Part shown: positions 25,406 to 33,881 of the stretch, piece after piece
Layout: each line of letters starts with the position of its first letter
Position numbering within the stretch: the stretch's first letter is position 1
From: Chloroflexota bacterium
Lineage (GTDB): Bacteria > Chloroflexota > Dehalococcoidia > SM23-28-2 > RBG-16-64-32
Direction: 5' to 3'
Assembly: GCA_029262695.1 (NCBI GenBank)
Contig: JAJCYV010000041.1
Coordinates: 1 to 64,000 of the forward strand
DNA: 64,000 bases
Notes under the pieces: model-generated
The model's database searches: none
Told to the model about the DNA's origin: nothing
The model's input: only the letters and a program-made list of their open reading frames with translations
Made by a program: the position numbers and the translations under genes

Positions 25406-25487
25406 CAGGAGACAAGAGACAGGTGACAAGGAACACTTCGGCCGCGTCTCGACCCCCGTCCCCTGTCCCCTGCCCCCTGTCCCCGTA
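25404..25487. repeat. Low-complexity intergenic stretch of CCCCTGT/GACAGGNGAC repeats
   Basis: Between proA and the next gene. The first part has repeats of GACAGG(A/T)GACA and the second of CCCCTGT(C/G), roughly complementary to each other, so the transcript may fold back. Such simple-sequence spacers recur between genes in some metagenomic Chloroflexota genomes. Confidence 0.6.
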
Positions 25488-25814
25488 ATGGCTACGTTTC
25501 AGTTCGACCGCGAGTCCCGGACGATGACGTCCGAGAGCTTCATCGTCGAGATGGCCGACGAGGAAGTCGGCCGCGTTGATCTGCACTACACCGCCTCGGT
25601 CACCTACGGCACGATCTGCGTTCTCGCCAGCATGACAGAAGAGGAGATCCGCTCGCTGATCAGCGAGATCGACGAGCGCTTCGTCCTGACGAGCGACCCC
25701 TTCCGGGAGGACTTCGTCGTCACGGTCTGGAACGGCCGCGAGCACGGGAACTACTCGGACGAGGACTTCGAGGACGAAGAGAGCAGCGACCTCGGCGACA
25801 CCTTCGGCGCCTGA
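25488..25814 (+). CDS. Small acidic hypothetical protein
   Basis: 108 residues from MATFQFDRESRTMTSESFIV. The core (EMADEEVGRVDLHYTASVTYGTICVLASMTEEEIRSLISEIDE) looks like a compact alpha/beta fold; the end is strongly acidic (SDEDFEDEESSDLGD). No known family. A longer in-frame reading upstream overlaps proA and is rejected. Confidence 0.7.
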   Translation: MATFQFDRESRTMTSESFIVEMADEEVGRVDLHYTASVTYGTICVLASMTEEEIRSLISEIDERFVLTSDPFREDFVVTVWNGREHGNYSDEDFEDEESSDLGDTFGA

Positions 25815-25847
25815 GCGAGCGTCAGTCGCGCCTTAGAACGGGCGGAT

Positions 25848-26645
25848 TCAGCCGGCCCGGGTCGCCCAGAGGTCGAGGCGCACGTAGTCGGCAACGAACG
25901 GTGAGCCGAACCGTTCGACGGTCTCAGCGACGACGTCGCGCAGGAAGCGATCGGAGAGTTCCTGCGGGAGCGCCGCCACCTGTTGCTGGAGGATGATCGT
26001 GCGCAGGTAGAGCACCGCGGCGTCTTCGTCCTCGAACGTGACGGGCGCCTCGAACAGGTTGCCCCGCACGTCGCACCAGCCGTTGCGCTCCATCGCCGCG
26101 CGCGCCTCCTCCACCGAGCGGTACTTGCGGAACTCGCTGTCGCCCGAGAAGTAATCGGAGTACGGTGCGCGCTTCTCGACGGCGTGCGTCACCTCCGTCA
26201 GCCGGGCGATGTTGCCGGCGCCGCCGCACTGCGTCCGCAGCCGTCCACCGGGCTTCGTGGCGCGGGCGAGCGAGCCGAAGAGCCCGTCGTCGTCCGGGAT
26301 CCAGTGGAAGACGGCGTTCGAGAAGACGGCGTCGACCTGCTCCGGTAGCGTGAAGTCGGTGAGGCTGGCGGTGACGGCGACGACGTTGGAGACGCCACGC
26401 CCGGCGAGTTCCTTCTCCAGGTTCGCGGTCATGTCAGGCGAGCTGTCGACGGCGTAGATCTTGCCGTCCGGCAGCTTCTGCAGGAGGTCGAGCGTAACGG
26501 AGCCGGAGCCGCAGCCGGCGTCCAGCACCGTCTCGTCGCCGCGCAGTTCCAGGTCGTCGATCACCTGCTGCGCCCAGCCGCGCATCGGCGTGCCGATGCG
26601 GTTGTAGACGGCGGCGTTCCAGTCGGTGCGAGGCGAGTCGCTCAC
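25848..26645 (-). CDS. SAM-dependent methyltransferase (Tam-like)
   Basis: 265 residues. Motif I VLDAGCGSGSVTLDLLQ, Asp of motif II in IYAVDSSPDM, then VDAVFSNAVFHWIPDDDGLFGSLARATKPGGRL. The FHW..DH/DD pattern and the C-terminal helical cap are those of trans-aconitate 2-methyltransferase-type enzymes, though the cell's actual substrate cannot be read. The following gene on this strand ends 50 bases upstream. Confidence 0.88.
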   Translation of the reverse strand: MSDSPRTDWNAAVYNRIGTPMRGWAQQVIDDLELRGDETVLDAGCGSGSVTLDLLQKLPDGKIYAVDSSPDMTANLEKELAGRGVSNVVAVTASLTDFTLPEQVDAVFSNAVFHWIPDDDGLFGSLARATKPGGRLRTQCGGAGNIARLTEVTHAVEKRAPYSDYFSGDSEFRKYRSVEEARAAMERNGWCDVRGNLFEAPVTFEDEDAAVLYLRTIILQQQVAALPQELSDRFLRDVVAETVERFGSPFVADYVRLDLWATRAG

Positions 26646-26696
26646 AGGCCCAGCGTCACCGGTGGCCAGGCGAGAGTCAAGCGCAAAGCCGGGCTA

Positions 26697-27650
26697 TCAG
26701 CGCCCGGAGTTCAGCCGCGTGACCTGCTCCGTGATAGTGTCGTCGGCTTCAGACGGATAATCGAAGTTGAGCCGGTGGGCCGTGTCTCTGGCGAGATCGC
26801 GAAAGAGGTCCATCGTCGCGAGCAACGCCTCCCACGCCGCGTCCTCGTCGTGATCCGGATACGTCCCTTTGAGGCGAGCGACGGTAGCCGGATCGGCCCA
26901 TTCCTCCAGGAAGCGGCCGTCCCGCCACGTCTCGTAGCCGAAGCCGTGACGGGCCTTTGAGTGCCACTCGATCATGCGGAGAAGGAGCGGGTGCATGTAG
27001 TGGCTCCAGCCGTTGGTTGTTGCCGACCACAGCTCGCCCCGGCGGAGGTGTTTCGCGATCCGCGCCGTGTTGAACCAGAACTCGCCAACGGTCTCGGCGA
27101 AATCGTGCGCGGAAGGGGACGCCGTGACTTCGGGCAGCGGCGTCAGGAGCGCAAGAAACCGCTCTGCTACGCCCTCTTTGTCCAGGATCGTGCGCACGCC
27201 CGTTTGCAGATAGGCGCCGCCCTCCCGTAGCTGCTCCTCGAGCCCGGACGCGATCGAACCGGGCAGCCGGTCGAGCACGGGCGCGAGCCGGCGCACCCAG
27301 GGCATGAATGTGACCGCCTGGCGCACGTCCCCGACCGGGATGAACCCGAAGTCGGCATAGACGCCGCTGGCGAAGAGAGTGTGAAGCGTGACGCCACCGG
27401 GGTTCGGATCACGGTGGCAGGCCGCCACCTGTCCGATGTCGGCGACCCAGCGGCGGTCTCGCATGTAACGCTCCGGGTCCTTGACGGCGATCGCGAAGTC
27501 GATGTCCGACCACTCGTCCGCCGGGTGATCCGTGCGCGCCCGCGAACCGAGGATAAGAATCCCGCGCACGTCCTTGCGCGCCTTACCCCAGGCGAGGACG
27601 CGAGCCTCGAGATCGTCGAGGTCTACGGGCCCGTCGACCGAGCGCGACAC
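26697..27650 (-). CDS. ANT(6)-like nucleotidyltransferase
   Basis: 317 residues. Nucleotidyltransferase core ILGSRARTDHPADEWSDIDFAI (GS...D.D metal site, residues about 34-55) and WVADIGQVAACH; helical C-terminal half with HYMHPLLLRMIEWH. This is the layout of streptomycin 6-adenylyltransferases (AadE/ANT6) and chromosomal relatives of unknown target. Resistance should not be assumed from the family. GTG start three bases after the enoyl-CoA hydratase stop, so the two are cotranscribed. Confidence 0.82.
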   Translation of the reverse strand: MSRSVDGPVDLDDLEARVLAWGKARKDVRGILILGSRARTDHPADEWSDIDFAIAVKDPERYMRDRRWVADIGQVAACHRDPNPGGVTLHTLFASGVYADFGFIPVGDVRQAVTFMPWVRRLAPVLDRLPGSIASGLEEQLREGGAYLQTGVRTILDKEGVAERFLALLTPLPEVTASPSAHDFAETVGEFWFNTARIAKHLRRGELWSATTNGWSHYMHPLLLRMIEWHSKARHGFGYETWRDGRFLEEWADPATVARLKGTYPDHDEDAAWEALLATMDLFRDLARDTAHRLNFDYPSEADDTITEQVTRLNSGR

Positions 27651-27653
27651 CGC

Positions 27654-28451
27654 CTACTGGCCCGTGAACTCGGGCGCGCGCTTCTCCAGGAAGGACTGGA
27701 AGCCTTCGCGGAAGTCCTTGGTCTGGAACAGCGGCAGGAGCTGCAGGAAGACGTGGTGCACGTTGGCCTCGAACGTCTCGTCCATGCTCAGGCGCATCAT
27801 CCGCTTCGTGGCCTGGACGGCGAGCGGTGCGCTGGCCGCGATCTCGGCCGCCATCTCGCCCGTGAACGCCGCCAGCTTATCGTGCTCGACGACGTGGTTG
27901 ACGAGGCCGGCTTCGAGCGCTTCCTGCGCGCTTAGCGTCTGACCCCGGAAGGCGATCTCGGACGCCTTCGCCCAGCCGACGAGGCGCGGCAGGAGCCAGG
28001 CGCCGCCGCTCTCCGGAAGGATGCCGCGCTTCGTGAAGACCGCGGCCAGCTTCGCCTCGGTCGAAGCGATGCGGATATCGCAGCCGAGGGCGAGGTCCAT
28101 GCCGTAGCCGGCAGCGGGGCCGTTGAGCGAGCAGATGACGGGCTTGTCGGTGTTGTGGAGAACGACCGGCGGGCTACCGCTGAGGTCGAAGCGCAGAATG
28201 GCGAGGTTGCCGTTGGAGCCGATACCGGTGCCGGCGGCGAGGTCCTTGAGGTCGAGGCCGGCGCAGAAGCCGCGCCCGGCCCCCGTGATCACGATCACGC
28301 GGACGTCAGCGTTGAGATCGGAGTCGCGCAGCGCCTGCGAGATCGACTCCAGCATCGGCTGGGAGATCGCGTTCAGGCGGTCGGGCCGGTTGAGGGTGAT
28401 GGTGGCGACGTGGTCCTTGACGTCGTAGAGCAGGTCAGCGTACTGGGACAT
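27654..28451 (-). CDS. Enoyl-CoA hydratase/isomerase family protein
   Basis: 265 residues of the crotonase fold. NRPDRLNAISQPML, the oxyanion-hole segment GAGRGFCAGLDLKDLA, and CSLNGPAAGYGMDLALGCDIRIAS; catalytic-glutamate region TKRGILPESGGAWLLPRLVG. The ES/GG positions fit a hydratase. Probable role in acyl-CoA turnover. Upstream region contains a plausible G-rich ribosome site (AGGAGGTG) before the ATG. Confidence 0.92.
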   Translation of the reverse strand: MSQYADLLYDVKDHVATITLNRPDRLNAISQPMLESISQALRDSDLNADVRVIVITGAGRGFCAGLDLKDLAAGTGIGSNGNLAILRFDLSGSPPVVLHNTDKPVICSLNGPAAGYGMDLALGCDIRIASTEAKLAAVFTKRGILPESGGAWLLPRLVGWAKASEIAFRGQTLSAQEALEAGLVNHVVEHDKLAAFTGEMAAEIAASAPLAVQATKRMMRLSMDETFEANVHHVFLQLLPLFQTKDFREGFQSFLEKRAPEFTGQ

Positions 28452-28500
28452 GGGGCACCTCCTATGGTGCCCCCAAGAATAGCATGGGCGCAGACACCCC

Positions 28501-30489
28501 TTACTCTGGCTCCTCGGCCTCGGGCGCGAGCGACGAGCCGATCTCCGGGCACTCCGTCAGCGAGGGCTGTGCGACCTCCGCTATGTAGGCGACGATCGCC
28601 AGCGCGTCGAAGGCGTCGACATCGCCGCTGCAGTTGACGTCGCCCTGCGCGACGCAGAACGGCGAAGCGCTGCCGCTCGTCGCGCGCAGGACGTCGATGG
28701 CGTCGCCGGGCCCGACTTTCGAATCGCAGTTGAGGTCGCCGGCCAGCGTCGGGCCCGGATCAGAGATGCGGACCGAGCCGTCCTCCGTGAACAGCTGCAT
28801 CCCGATGTCTGGCACGCGCGCGCTCAGCGCTGTGACTGCGAGGTGCAGCGAGCTGAAGGCGTTGAGGGTGGTCGACGCCTCGAAGTCGATGTAGGCCGGC
28901 CGGAAGTGACCCGATAGCGGCGACGACGGCGATCCGAAGACCGTGACGAGGCCGTCTCCGATCGCGCAGACCGTCTGTTCACGCGGCGTGCAGCCGACGG
29001 CCGCGATCACGTCCGGATTAAACGAGACGCGGGCTTCGTAGACGTTGACGCCGGGCCACCAGACCCCGATGTCCAGCGGCACGCTCAACGTCTCGCCCGG
29101 CCGCGCGTCCACTCTGCCGATTGAGGCCGTGAGGGACGGCCGCGCATCGAGGCAGTCGACGATGCCGTCTTCGTCCCAGTCGGCGACCGCTGCGGGGGCG
29201 AACGACATGCCCGCGCCGTACTCGGCGTCGTAGCCGGGATCGCCGAGGTCGATTGCGGCGCAGCGAAGCACCTGCCGCACCTGCACCGGCCTCAGGTCCG
29301 GGTGCACCGAGAGCAGCATGGCGGCGATACCACTGACGTGCGGCGTCGCCATCGACGTGCCGAAGTAGCTGCAGAGCGCAAACTCCGTGAAGTCCTCCGG
29401 CCCGTCGCCACAGCTAAAGGCGTACGTGCTCTGGAGGATTCCGTCGCCGTTGCCGCTTACGTCCTTGATCCCGCCGGGGGCCATCAGATGAAGACCGCCC
29501 TCGCCTTCGTGCTCGCCGTAGCTGGAGTAACCGGCGCGGTCCATGGACCGGTCCAGGGCGCCCACGGAGATGATGGTCTCGATTCTGGCCGGGAAGTCGA
29601 GTTGCGGGTCGCCGATGAGGTCGCTGCCGCCGTTGCCTGCCGCCGCCACGACGACGACGCCCGCCGTTTCGGCGTACTCAAACGCCTCACGCTCAACCTC
29701 CGTTACGATGGACCCGCCGAGGCTGAGGTTGATCACGTCCGCGTCATGATCAACCGCCCAGTAGACGCCGGCGGCAACGCTATCGGCCGAGCAGCCGTAC
29801 GGGCGGCAGACTCGCACCGGCATGATCGTCGCCTGGGGGACGAGGCCGGCGACACCGATAGCGTCCCAGTCCTGCGCCAGCGTCCCGGCAACGTGAGTGC
29901 CGTGGCCGTCTTCGTCGTTGGCATGGAGCGCGTCCTCGGTCGCATCGTACGGGAAGACGAACTTCGCCTGCGAAAGCTCCGGGGAGCGGCCGAACTCTTT
30001 GTAGTTTTCGTAAGCGATACCTGTATCAAGGACAGCGATCGTGACGCCGGAGGCGAAGGACGTGCTCCAGGCCTCGGGGGCGCCGATCATCTTCATGTTC
30101 CACTGGAGCGGGAAGAACTCGTCGACGGGAACGCGCGACGGCTGCTTGAGAGCGTTCAGTTCGGCCGACTCAACGGCCGGATCGGCGCGCAGACGCTCGA
30201 TCGCCTCCACTTCCTGGCCCGAAGGCAACGAGAGCGTCGCGAAGCCACCGCGCGCGGAAACACGCTCGACACGAGCGCCCACCCGCGACGCCAGGCGCGC
30301 GGACTCCGCGTGCGGGGACTCGCCGCTGAAGCGCACGATCACCTCACCCGCCGCGTAGTCCGGCTGTTCGAGCGCGCCGGGCGAAGCAGCCGTCGAGGGA
30401 GCGGCCAGCGCCAACGCCGCCAGCACGACGAGCGGGACGATGATGCGGAAGACGGCAGGCAGGCTCACAGTCGTCCTAGAAGGGCGCAC
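28501..30489 (-). CDS. Secreted subtilisin-like serine protease (S8) with dockerin-type repeats
   Basis: 662 residues. Signal peptide (VFRIIVPLVVLAALALAAPSTAA), inhibitor-like prodomain (GEVIVRFSGESPHAESARL), then the S8 catalytic domain: Asp near 153 in VLDTGIAY, His near 197 in EDGHGTHVAG, Asn in VVAAAGNGG, Ser near 378 in GTSMATPHVSG. A cohesin-like/CBM-like region (VDARPGETLSVPLDIGVWW...) follows. Two dockerin repeats close it: GDLNCDSKVGPGDAIDVLRA and GDVNCSGDVDAFDALAIVAY. Likely an exported protease displayed or complexed through the dockerin. GTG start overlaps the DinB gene end; a second GTG seven codons in is possible. Confidence 0.93.
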   Translation of the reverse strand: MRPSRTTVSLPAVFRIIVPLVVLAALALAAPSTAASPGALEQPDYAAGEVIVRFSGESPHAESARLASRVGARVERVSARGGFATLSLPSGQEVEAIERLRADPAVESAELNALKQPSRVPVDEFFPLQWNMKMIGAPEAWSTSFASGVTIAVLDTGIAYENYKEFGRSPELSQAKFVFPYDATEDALHANDEDGHGTHVAGTLAQDWDAIGVAGLVPQATIMPVRVCRPYGCSADSVAAGVYWAVDHDADVINLSLGGSIVTEVEREAFEYAETAGVVVVAAAGNGGSDLIGDPQLDFPARIETIISVGALDRSMDRAGYSSYGEHEGEGGLHLMAPGGIKDVSGNGDGILQSTYAFSCGDGPEDFTEFALCSYFGTSMATPHVSGIAAMLLSVHPDLRPVQVRQVLRCAAIDLGDPGYDAEYGAGMSFAPAAVADWDEDGIVDCLDARPSLTASIGRVDARPGETLSVPLDIGVWWPGVNVYEARVSFNPDVIAAVGCTPREQTVCAIGDGLVTVFGSPSSPLSGHFRPAYIDFEASTTLNAFSSLHLAVTALSARVPDIGMQLFTEDGSVRISDPGPTLAGDLNCDSKVGPGDAIDVLRATSGSASPFCVAQGDVNCSGDVDAFDALAIVAYIAEVAQPSLTECPEIGSSLAPEAEEPE

Positions 30490-31024
30490 CGGTCTTGCCG
30501 AGCAGCCCCTTGATGTACTGCACCTCGCCGAGGTGCTCCGCCGTATGGCCGACGCAGAAGAACGTCAGTATCTCCGCGCGGCTGACCGCATCGAGCATCG
30601 GGTAGACCGACTGGAAGAACGGCAGCGGGATCATCTCTTCACCATCGGCCTCGCTCAGGCTGTCCGCGTATTCCTGCATCGCCCCGCCGACGGCCTCAGC
30701 GTAAGCGAGAATCTCATCGAGATCGAGGCGGATGCGCGCGATCTGGTCGCGGTCGAGACCCGTGCCGTACGGTGGGTTGCCCGGCTCCTCCACGGGCAGC
30801 CGAGGCGCCCAGTTATCCCGCGCGAAGACGGACTGGCGCTGCGCGAGAAGGCCGTGGATGATCTCGTCTTCGGAACGATAGGCGTGCCAGAGCGCGAAGA
30901 CGATGTGGTTCGGGTTGGTCTCTGGCTGCCAGTGAAGCTGCTCTTCCGTCAGGTCCTCGCAGAGCAGGCGCGGATACCAGTGCCAGAAGTGCAGGTTCTT
31001 TCGCAGGTGATCGCCGACGGTCAT
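30476..31024 (-). CDS. DinB-like four-helix bundle protein
   Basis: 182 residues from MTVGDHLRKNLHFWHWYPRLL, preferred over a longer frame because GAGGTGGAG precedes it. DinB-type histidines lie in NPNHIVFALWHAYRSEDEI and GHTAEHLGEVQYIKGLLG. The C-terminal end (HLGEVQYIKGLLGKTGAPF) closely matches the pattern of the other DinB-like gene (HVGEISALKGVQGAKGYPF) at 9.8 kb, so the two are paralogues. Role unknown; probably a thiol-dependent metalloprotein. Confidence 0.82.
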   Translation of the reverse strand: MTVGDHLRKNLHFWHWYPRLLCEDLTEEQLHWQPETNPNHIVFALWHAYRSEDEIIHGLLAQRQSVFARDNWAPRLPVEEPGNPPYGTGLDRDQIARIRLDLDEILAYAEAVGGAMQEYADSLSEADGEEMIPLPFFQSVYPMLDAVSRAEILTFFCVGHTAEHLGEVQYIKGLLGKTGAPF

Positions 31025-31111
31025 GCTCCACCTCGCCTCTATGACCGAGTTTGCGGGCGGATTGTCCGCCAGCGGGAGCGCCAGTGTCAATCCGGTTCAG
31101 GCGATGGCAGT

Positions 31112-31828
31112 TCAGTCGATGGCGGTGCAGCCCGCCGGAAGATCGAGCGATAGGCCGCCGATCGAGCGCAGGATCGTCAGTGCGTCAGCGGCATTCACTT
31201 TACCGTCGCAGTTGACGTCCGCGATTCCGAAACAGGCGGCCTCGGACGCGCCGGCGAGGTCACTGATGACGGCCAGGCTGTCGGCGGCGGAAATCGTCGA
31301 GTCACAGTTGGCGTCGCCCGGAGGCGTCGGCGGCGCCAGACCGTCGATCATCACGGAACCGTCGGTGACGCTAACCTGCTCCATCATATCGGCGCCGACA
31401 GTGTCGGAGATTGCGGTGACGTCGACGTCGATCAGCGCCGTGGACCCGGCCGGGCCGATCGCCTCGAAGATGATCGTCGCGAAAGTGATATCGCCGCTAA
31501 ACCCGAGCAGGCTGACGCTGTTCAGGCGCAGGAGTCCCGGCTGCGCGCCGGTGTTGCAGATGGCGATCGCGGTCTGGCAGGAGTGCGGCGTCACAAGCGC
31601 CTCATCGAAGAGGATGTCGATGCCGAAAGCGCCGATCGCCTGCTCGGAGTGACCCGAAAGCGTAAGCCCCACCGCGCCGCCGGACGCAACGCTGACGTCC
31701 TCCGCCGACACCGTCACACCTGCGGCGAGGACGTCGCGCGCGCCGAGAAGGACCACCAGGCCTGCGATCAGCACAGCAACGGCCCGCAACATCAGCGTCG
31801 CCAGCGGTCTCGCCGTCTCAGTACGCAT
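31112..31828 (-). CDS. Exported cohesin-like protein with C-terminal dockerin repeats
   Basis: 238 residues from MRTETARPLA. Signal peptide (LRAVAVLIAGLVVLLGARDVLAA). Residues 35-165 form a cohesin-like beta sandwich (VTVSAEDVSVASGGAVGLTLSG...IGAFGIDILFDEALV...ATIIFEAIGPAG). Two dockerin repeats follow: GDANCDSTISAADSLAVISD and ADVNCDGKVNAADALTILRS. The combination lets a protein both bind and be bound, but no cellulosome genes are present. It lies next to the dockerin protease and is transcribed in the same direction; they may meet on the cell surface. Confidence 0.85.
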   Translation of the reverse strand: MRTETARPLATLMLRAVAVLIAGLVVLLGARDVLAAGVTVSAEDVSVASGGAVGLTLSGHSEQAIGAFGIDILFDEALVTPHSCQTAIAICNTGAQPGLLRLNSVSLLGFSGDITFATIIFEAIGPAGSTALIDVDVTAISDTVGADMMEQVSVTDGSVMIDGLAPPTPPGDANCDSTISAADSLAVISDLAGASEAACFGIADVNCDGKVNAADALTILRSIGGLSLDLPAGCTAID

Positions 31829-32005
31829 TCCACTTGAGTAGATCGCACTAACGCCGCCGGAGTTACCGCGCCCGGAGCAAGATCGGGTTGAGGACACGCC
31901 CTCACCATACTTTGTGATTTCCGTCACAGCATCCCGCGGCCCGCCGCACTACCCTATACAGGGGCGGCACGTCACAGGCGGCCGCACCCGCGAAAGGAAG
32001 ATGCG

Positions 32006-32200
32006 ATGCTCGGCTTTATATCGGAAGAGCTGGTCCGGACCATGGGTCGCGAGCGCGAGGACGAGGCGCGCCGGGTTCGCCCGCACACGGAACGACGGCC
32101 AGATCCGGAACGCACGACGCACGAATCCGATCAGCGGCGCACGACGCCACTGTGGAACGCGCCGGCGCTGCGCCACGCCGTGTCGCGGTCGCGGTGCTAG
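32006..32200 (+). CDS. Possible small Arg-rich protein
   Basis: 64 residues from MLGFISEELVRTMGRER, with AAAGGAAG seven bases ahead. It is very rich in Arg, Glu and His and has no recognised domain. Supported only by the ribosome site and the position in an otherwise empty stretch (31.83-32.30 kb). Confidence 0.35.
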   Translation: MLGFISEELVRTMGREREDEARRVRPHTERRPDPERTTHESDQRRTTPLWNAPALRHAVSRSRC

Positions 32201-32299
32201 AACCACGACTGAATAGCCCTCAGAATATCGCCTAGATCGCTCGCCGCGGCGAGCGCACGACCAGAGATGCCTCCCGGAGCGACGGAGCGAAGCCCCTCA

Positions 32300-33196
32300 T
32301 TAGCCTGACGGCCGGATCACGAGGCAGGGCACGTCTGCGCTGCGGCGGATGACGCCGTCGGCGACGCTGCCGAGGATGGCCCGGCCGAGACCCGACCGCC
32401 CGTGCGTGGCGATGGCGACCAGGTCGACGTCCAGCTCGGCGGCTGCGGTCAGCACACCGTCCACGGCGGTACCGAGGCTGACGACGGTCGTTGCCTCGAC
32501 GCCGCGCGCCTTCACTTCTTCGGCGGCGCGGGCCAGTATCTCTCTCGCCTGCCGCTGCATCTCTTCGACCGCCTCGCCCAGGGCGGCGGCGCCGGCAGAC
32601 TCGAATCCTGGATAGGCCGACAGCGGCGCGACTGAGTGGTAAAGCACGAGCGAGGCGCCCATCGTCTTCGCGAACTCCTCGACCACGGGCAGGACGCTCT
32701 TCGCCACTTCCGAGCCGTCCAGGGGCACGAGGATCTTCTTGACGGCGGGACCCGTCGCTCCCCGGTCCTCGCCCTCCTTCGGGCGCAGGACGAGCAGCGG
32801 GACGCTGGAGTGCTCGAGGATGCGCGTCGCAACGCTGCCGAAGAGCCAGCGCGAGACGCCTGAACGGCCGTGCGTGCTGATCGCGATCAGATCGGCGCCG
32901 GCTTCGTCCGCAGCGACGAGAACTGCCTCCGCGGCGTCGCCGTCGAGCACCTGCGTTGTCACCTTCTGGCCTTTGCCCGTTTCGTCCCGTTCCATCGTGG
33001 CCAGGTACTCGGCAGCGATCTCGGACTCGCGCTTGAGGACCTCCAGACTTTGTGTGGCGTCCCAGACGCCGACCTCCTGAATGACGGTTACGAAGAGGAG
33101 TTCGGCGCCGGCGTTCGCGGCGATCTCGCGGGCGAAGGGGATGACGGCCTCGGCGGTCTTCGAGCCATCGAGCGGGACGAGGATCTTTTTGAACAC
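32300..33196 (-). CDS. Tandem-domain universal stress protein
   Basis: 298 residues, two UspA domains (FKKILVPLDGSKTAEAVIPF and VKKILVPLDGSEVAKSVLPV). Both carry the ATP-binding G-x2-G-x9-G(S) motif (STHGRSGVSRWLFGSVATRI and ATHGRSGLGRAILGSVADGV). GTG start chosen because GGAGGT lies just before it. Such proteins bind ATP or, in some bacteria, c-di-AMP-linked signals; role is stress survival. It lies 124 bases after a zinc-ribbon gene headed by a c-di-AMP riboswitch and may share that transcript. Confidence 0.92.
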   Translation of the reverse strand: MFKKILVPLDGSKTAEAVIPFAREIAANAGAELLFVTVIQEVGVWDATQSLEVLKRESEIAAEYLATMERDETGKGQKVTTQVLDGDAAEAVLVAADEAGADLIAISTHGRSGVSRWLFGSVATRILEHSSVPLLVLRPKEGEDRGATGPAVKKILVPLDGSEVAKSVLPVVEEFAKTMGASLVLYHSVAPLSAYPGFESAGAAALGEAVEEMQRQAREILARAAEEVKARGVEATTVVSLGTAVDGVLTAAAELDVDLVAIATHGRSGLGRAILGSVADGVIRRSADVPCLVIRPSG

Positions 33197-33319
33197 GATA
33201 CCTCCAGGCAGCCGCCTTGCCGCGGCCACATCATGTGTAGCACGGCGACTGTCCCGGCGCCATCCTGCCGACTGTCACTGACAACCGGGCCTTAGGTCAC
33301 CCTTGTCAGGGGCAAGCAC

Positions 33320-33550
33320 TCAGTTGAAGGCCACGCCGGGGCGAGTGGGATGCGTGCGATCGCGCGAGGCCGGGACGGCCGGCTGGCCAAACCAGGCCGG
33401 GGGGTCTGCCCGCTTGCTGCACTGGAGGCACGTGTAGTACTCACCCGTGAAGTCAGAGCGGAACTCGAGGTCCCCCATGCAGTGCGGACAGCATCTCAGC
33501 ATCATCGCGAGATCAAGGTCCTGACGCGCCCGCGGGGGGAAGTAACGCAT
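33320..33550 (-). CDS. Small zinc-ribbon protein under a c-di-AMP riboswitch
   Basis: 76 residues starting MRYFPPRARQDLDLAMMLRC. One four-cysteine metal site (CPHCMGDLEF... and ...YYTCLQCSKR) is flanked by short disordered ends. AGGAG lies nine bases ahead of the ATG. No known enzyme motif; could be a regulatory or structural zinc protein. It is the first gene after the riboswitch and precedes the universal stress protein. Confidence 0.75.
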   Translation of the reverse strand: MRYFPPRARQDLDLAMMLRCCPHCMGDLEFRSDFTGEYYTCLQCSKRADPPAWFGQPAVPASRDRTHPTRPGVAFN

Positions 33551-33619
33551 TGCACACTACTCCTATCTGGCGGACCTTGCGTCGCGGAGCAACTGTGCTC
33601 GGCCGGGGTGCGACGTGCG

Positions 33620-33768
33620 GCCCTCTCAGTGGCCTACGGGGTTAGCTGTCGGGTTAGAGCTGAGAGGTTTCACTGCCCCTCCGCCGTGGCGGATTAACCC
33701 CCAATGAGGGTGGTGGATCCCCCGTTCCTCCGGCTTCCCGGAGAATTCGGCCTTTGTCCACAGCTTAG
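33620..33768 (-). ncRNA. c-di-AMP riboswitch (ydaO-yuaA type)
   Basis: Read on the minus strand, the region carries the hallmark blocks of the c-di-AMP riboswitch in the right order: GCCGAATTCTCCGG, AAGCCGGAGGAAC, TTGGGGGTTAATC, a GC hairpin (CCGCCACGGCGG), GGGCAGTGAAACC, then CCCGACAGCTAACCCCGTAGGC. It closes with a GGCC/GGCC base. These agree block by block with the Thermoanaerobacter-type structure as I remember it. Usually this RNA turns genes off when c-di-AMP is high. It ends about 70 bases before the zinc-ribbon start. Confidence 0.92.
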
Positions 33769-33881
33769 CCGACTACGGAAATCTGTCAATGGAATTAAGG
33801 TTAAGGAAACATGCCGTTATCGGCCTTCCTCTTTGACGCACAAGGTAGCGCCAGATATTCTCCAAACGAGGAGGACGATTA

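Noticed and set aside
26697-27650. Calling the ANT(6)-like gene an antibiotic resistance gene
   Set aside because: The fold and metal site fit, but chromosomal members of unknown target are common and no resistance context is present.
29302-30513. 403-codon plus-strand frame across the subtilase gene
   Set aside because: Antisense to a gene with all catalytic motifs; no family signal and Arg-rich composition.
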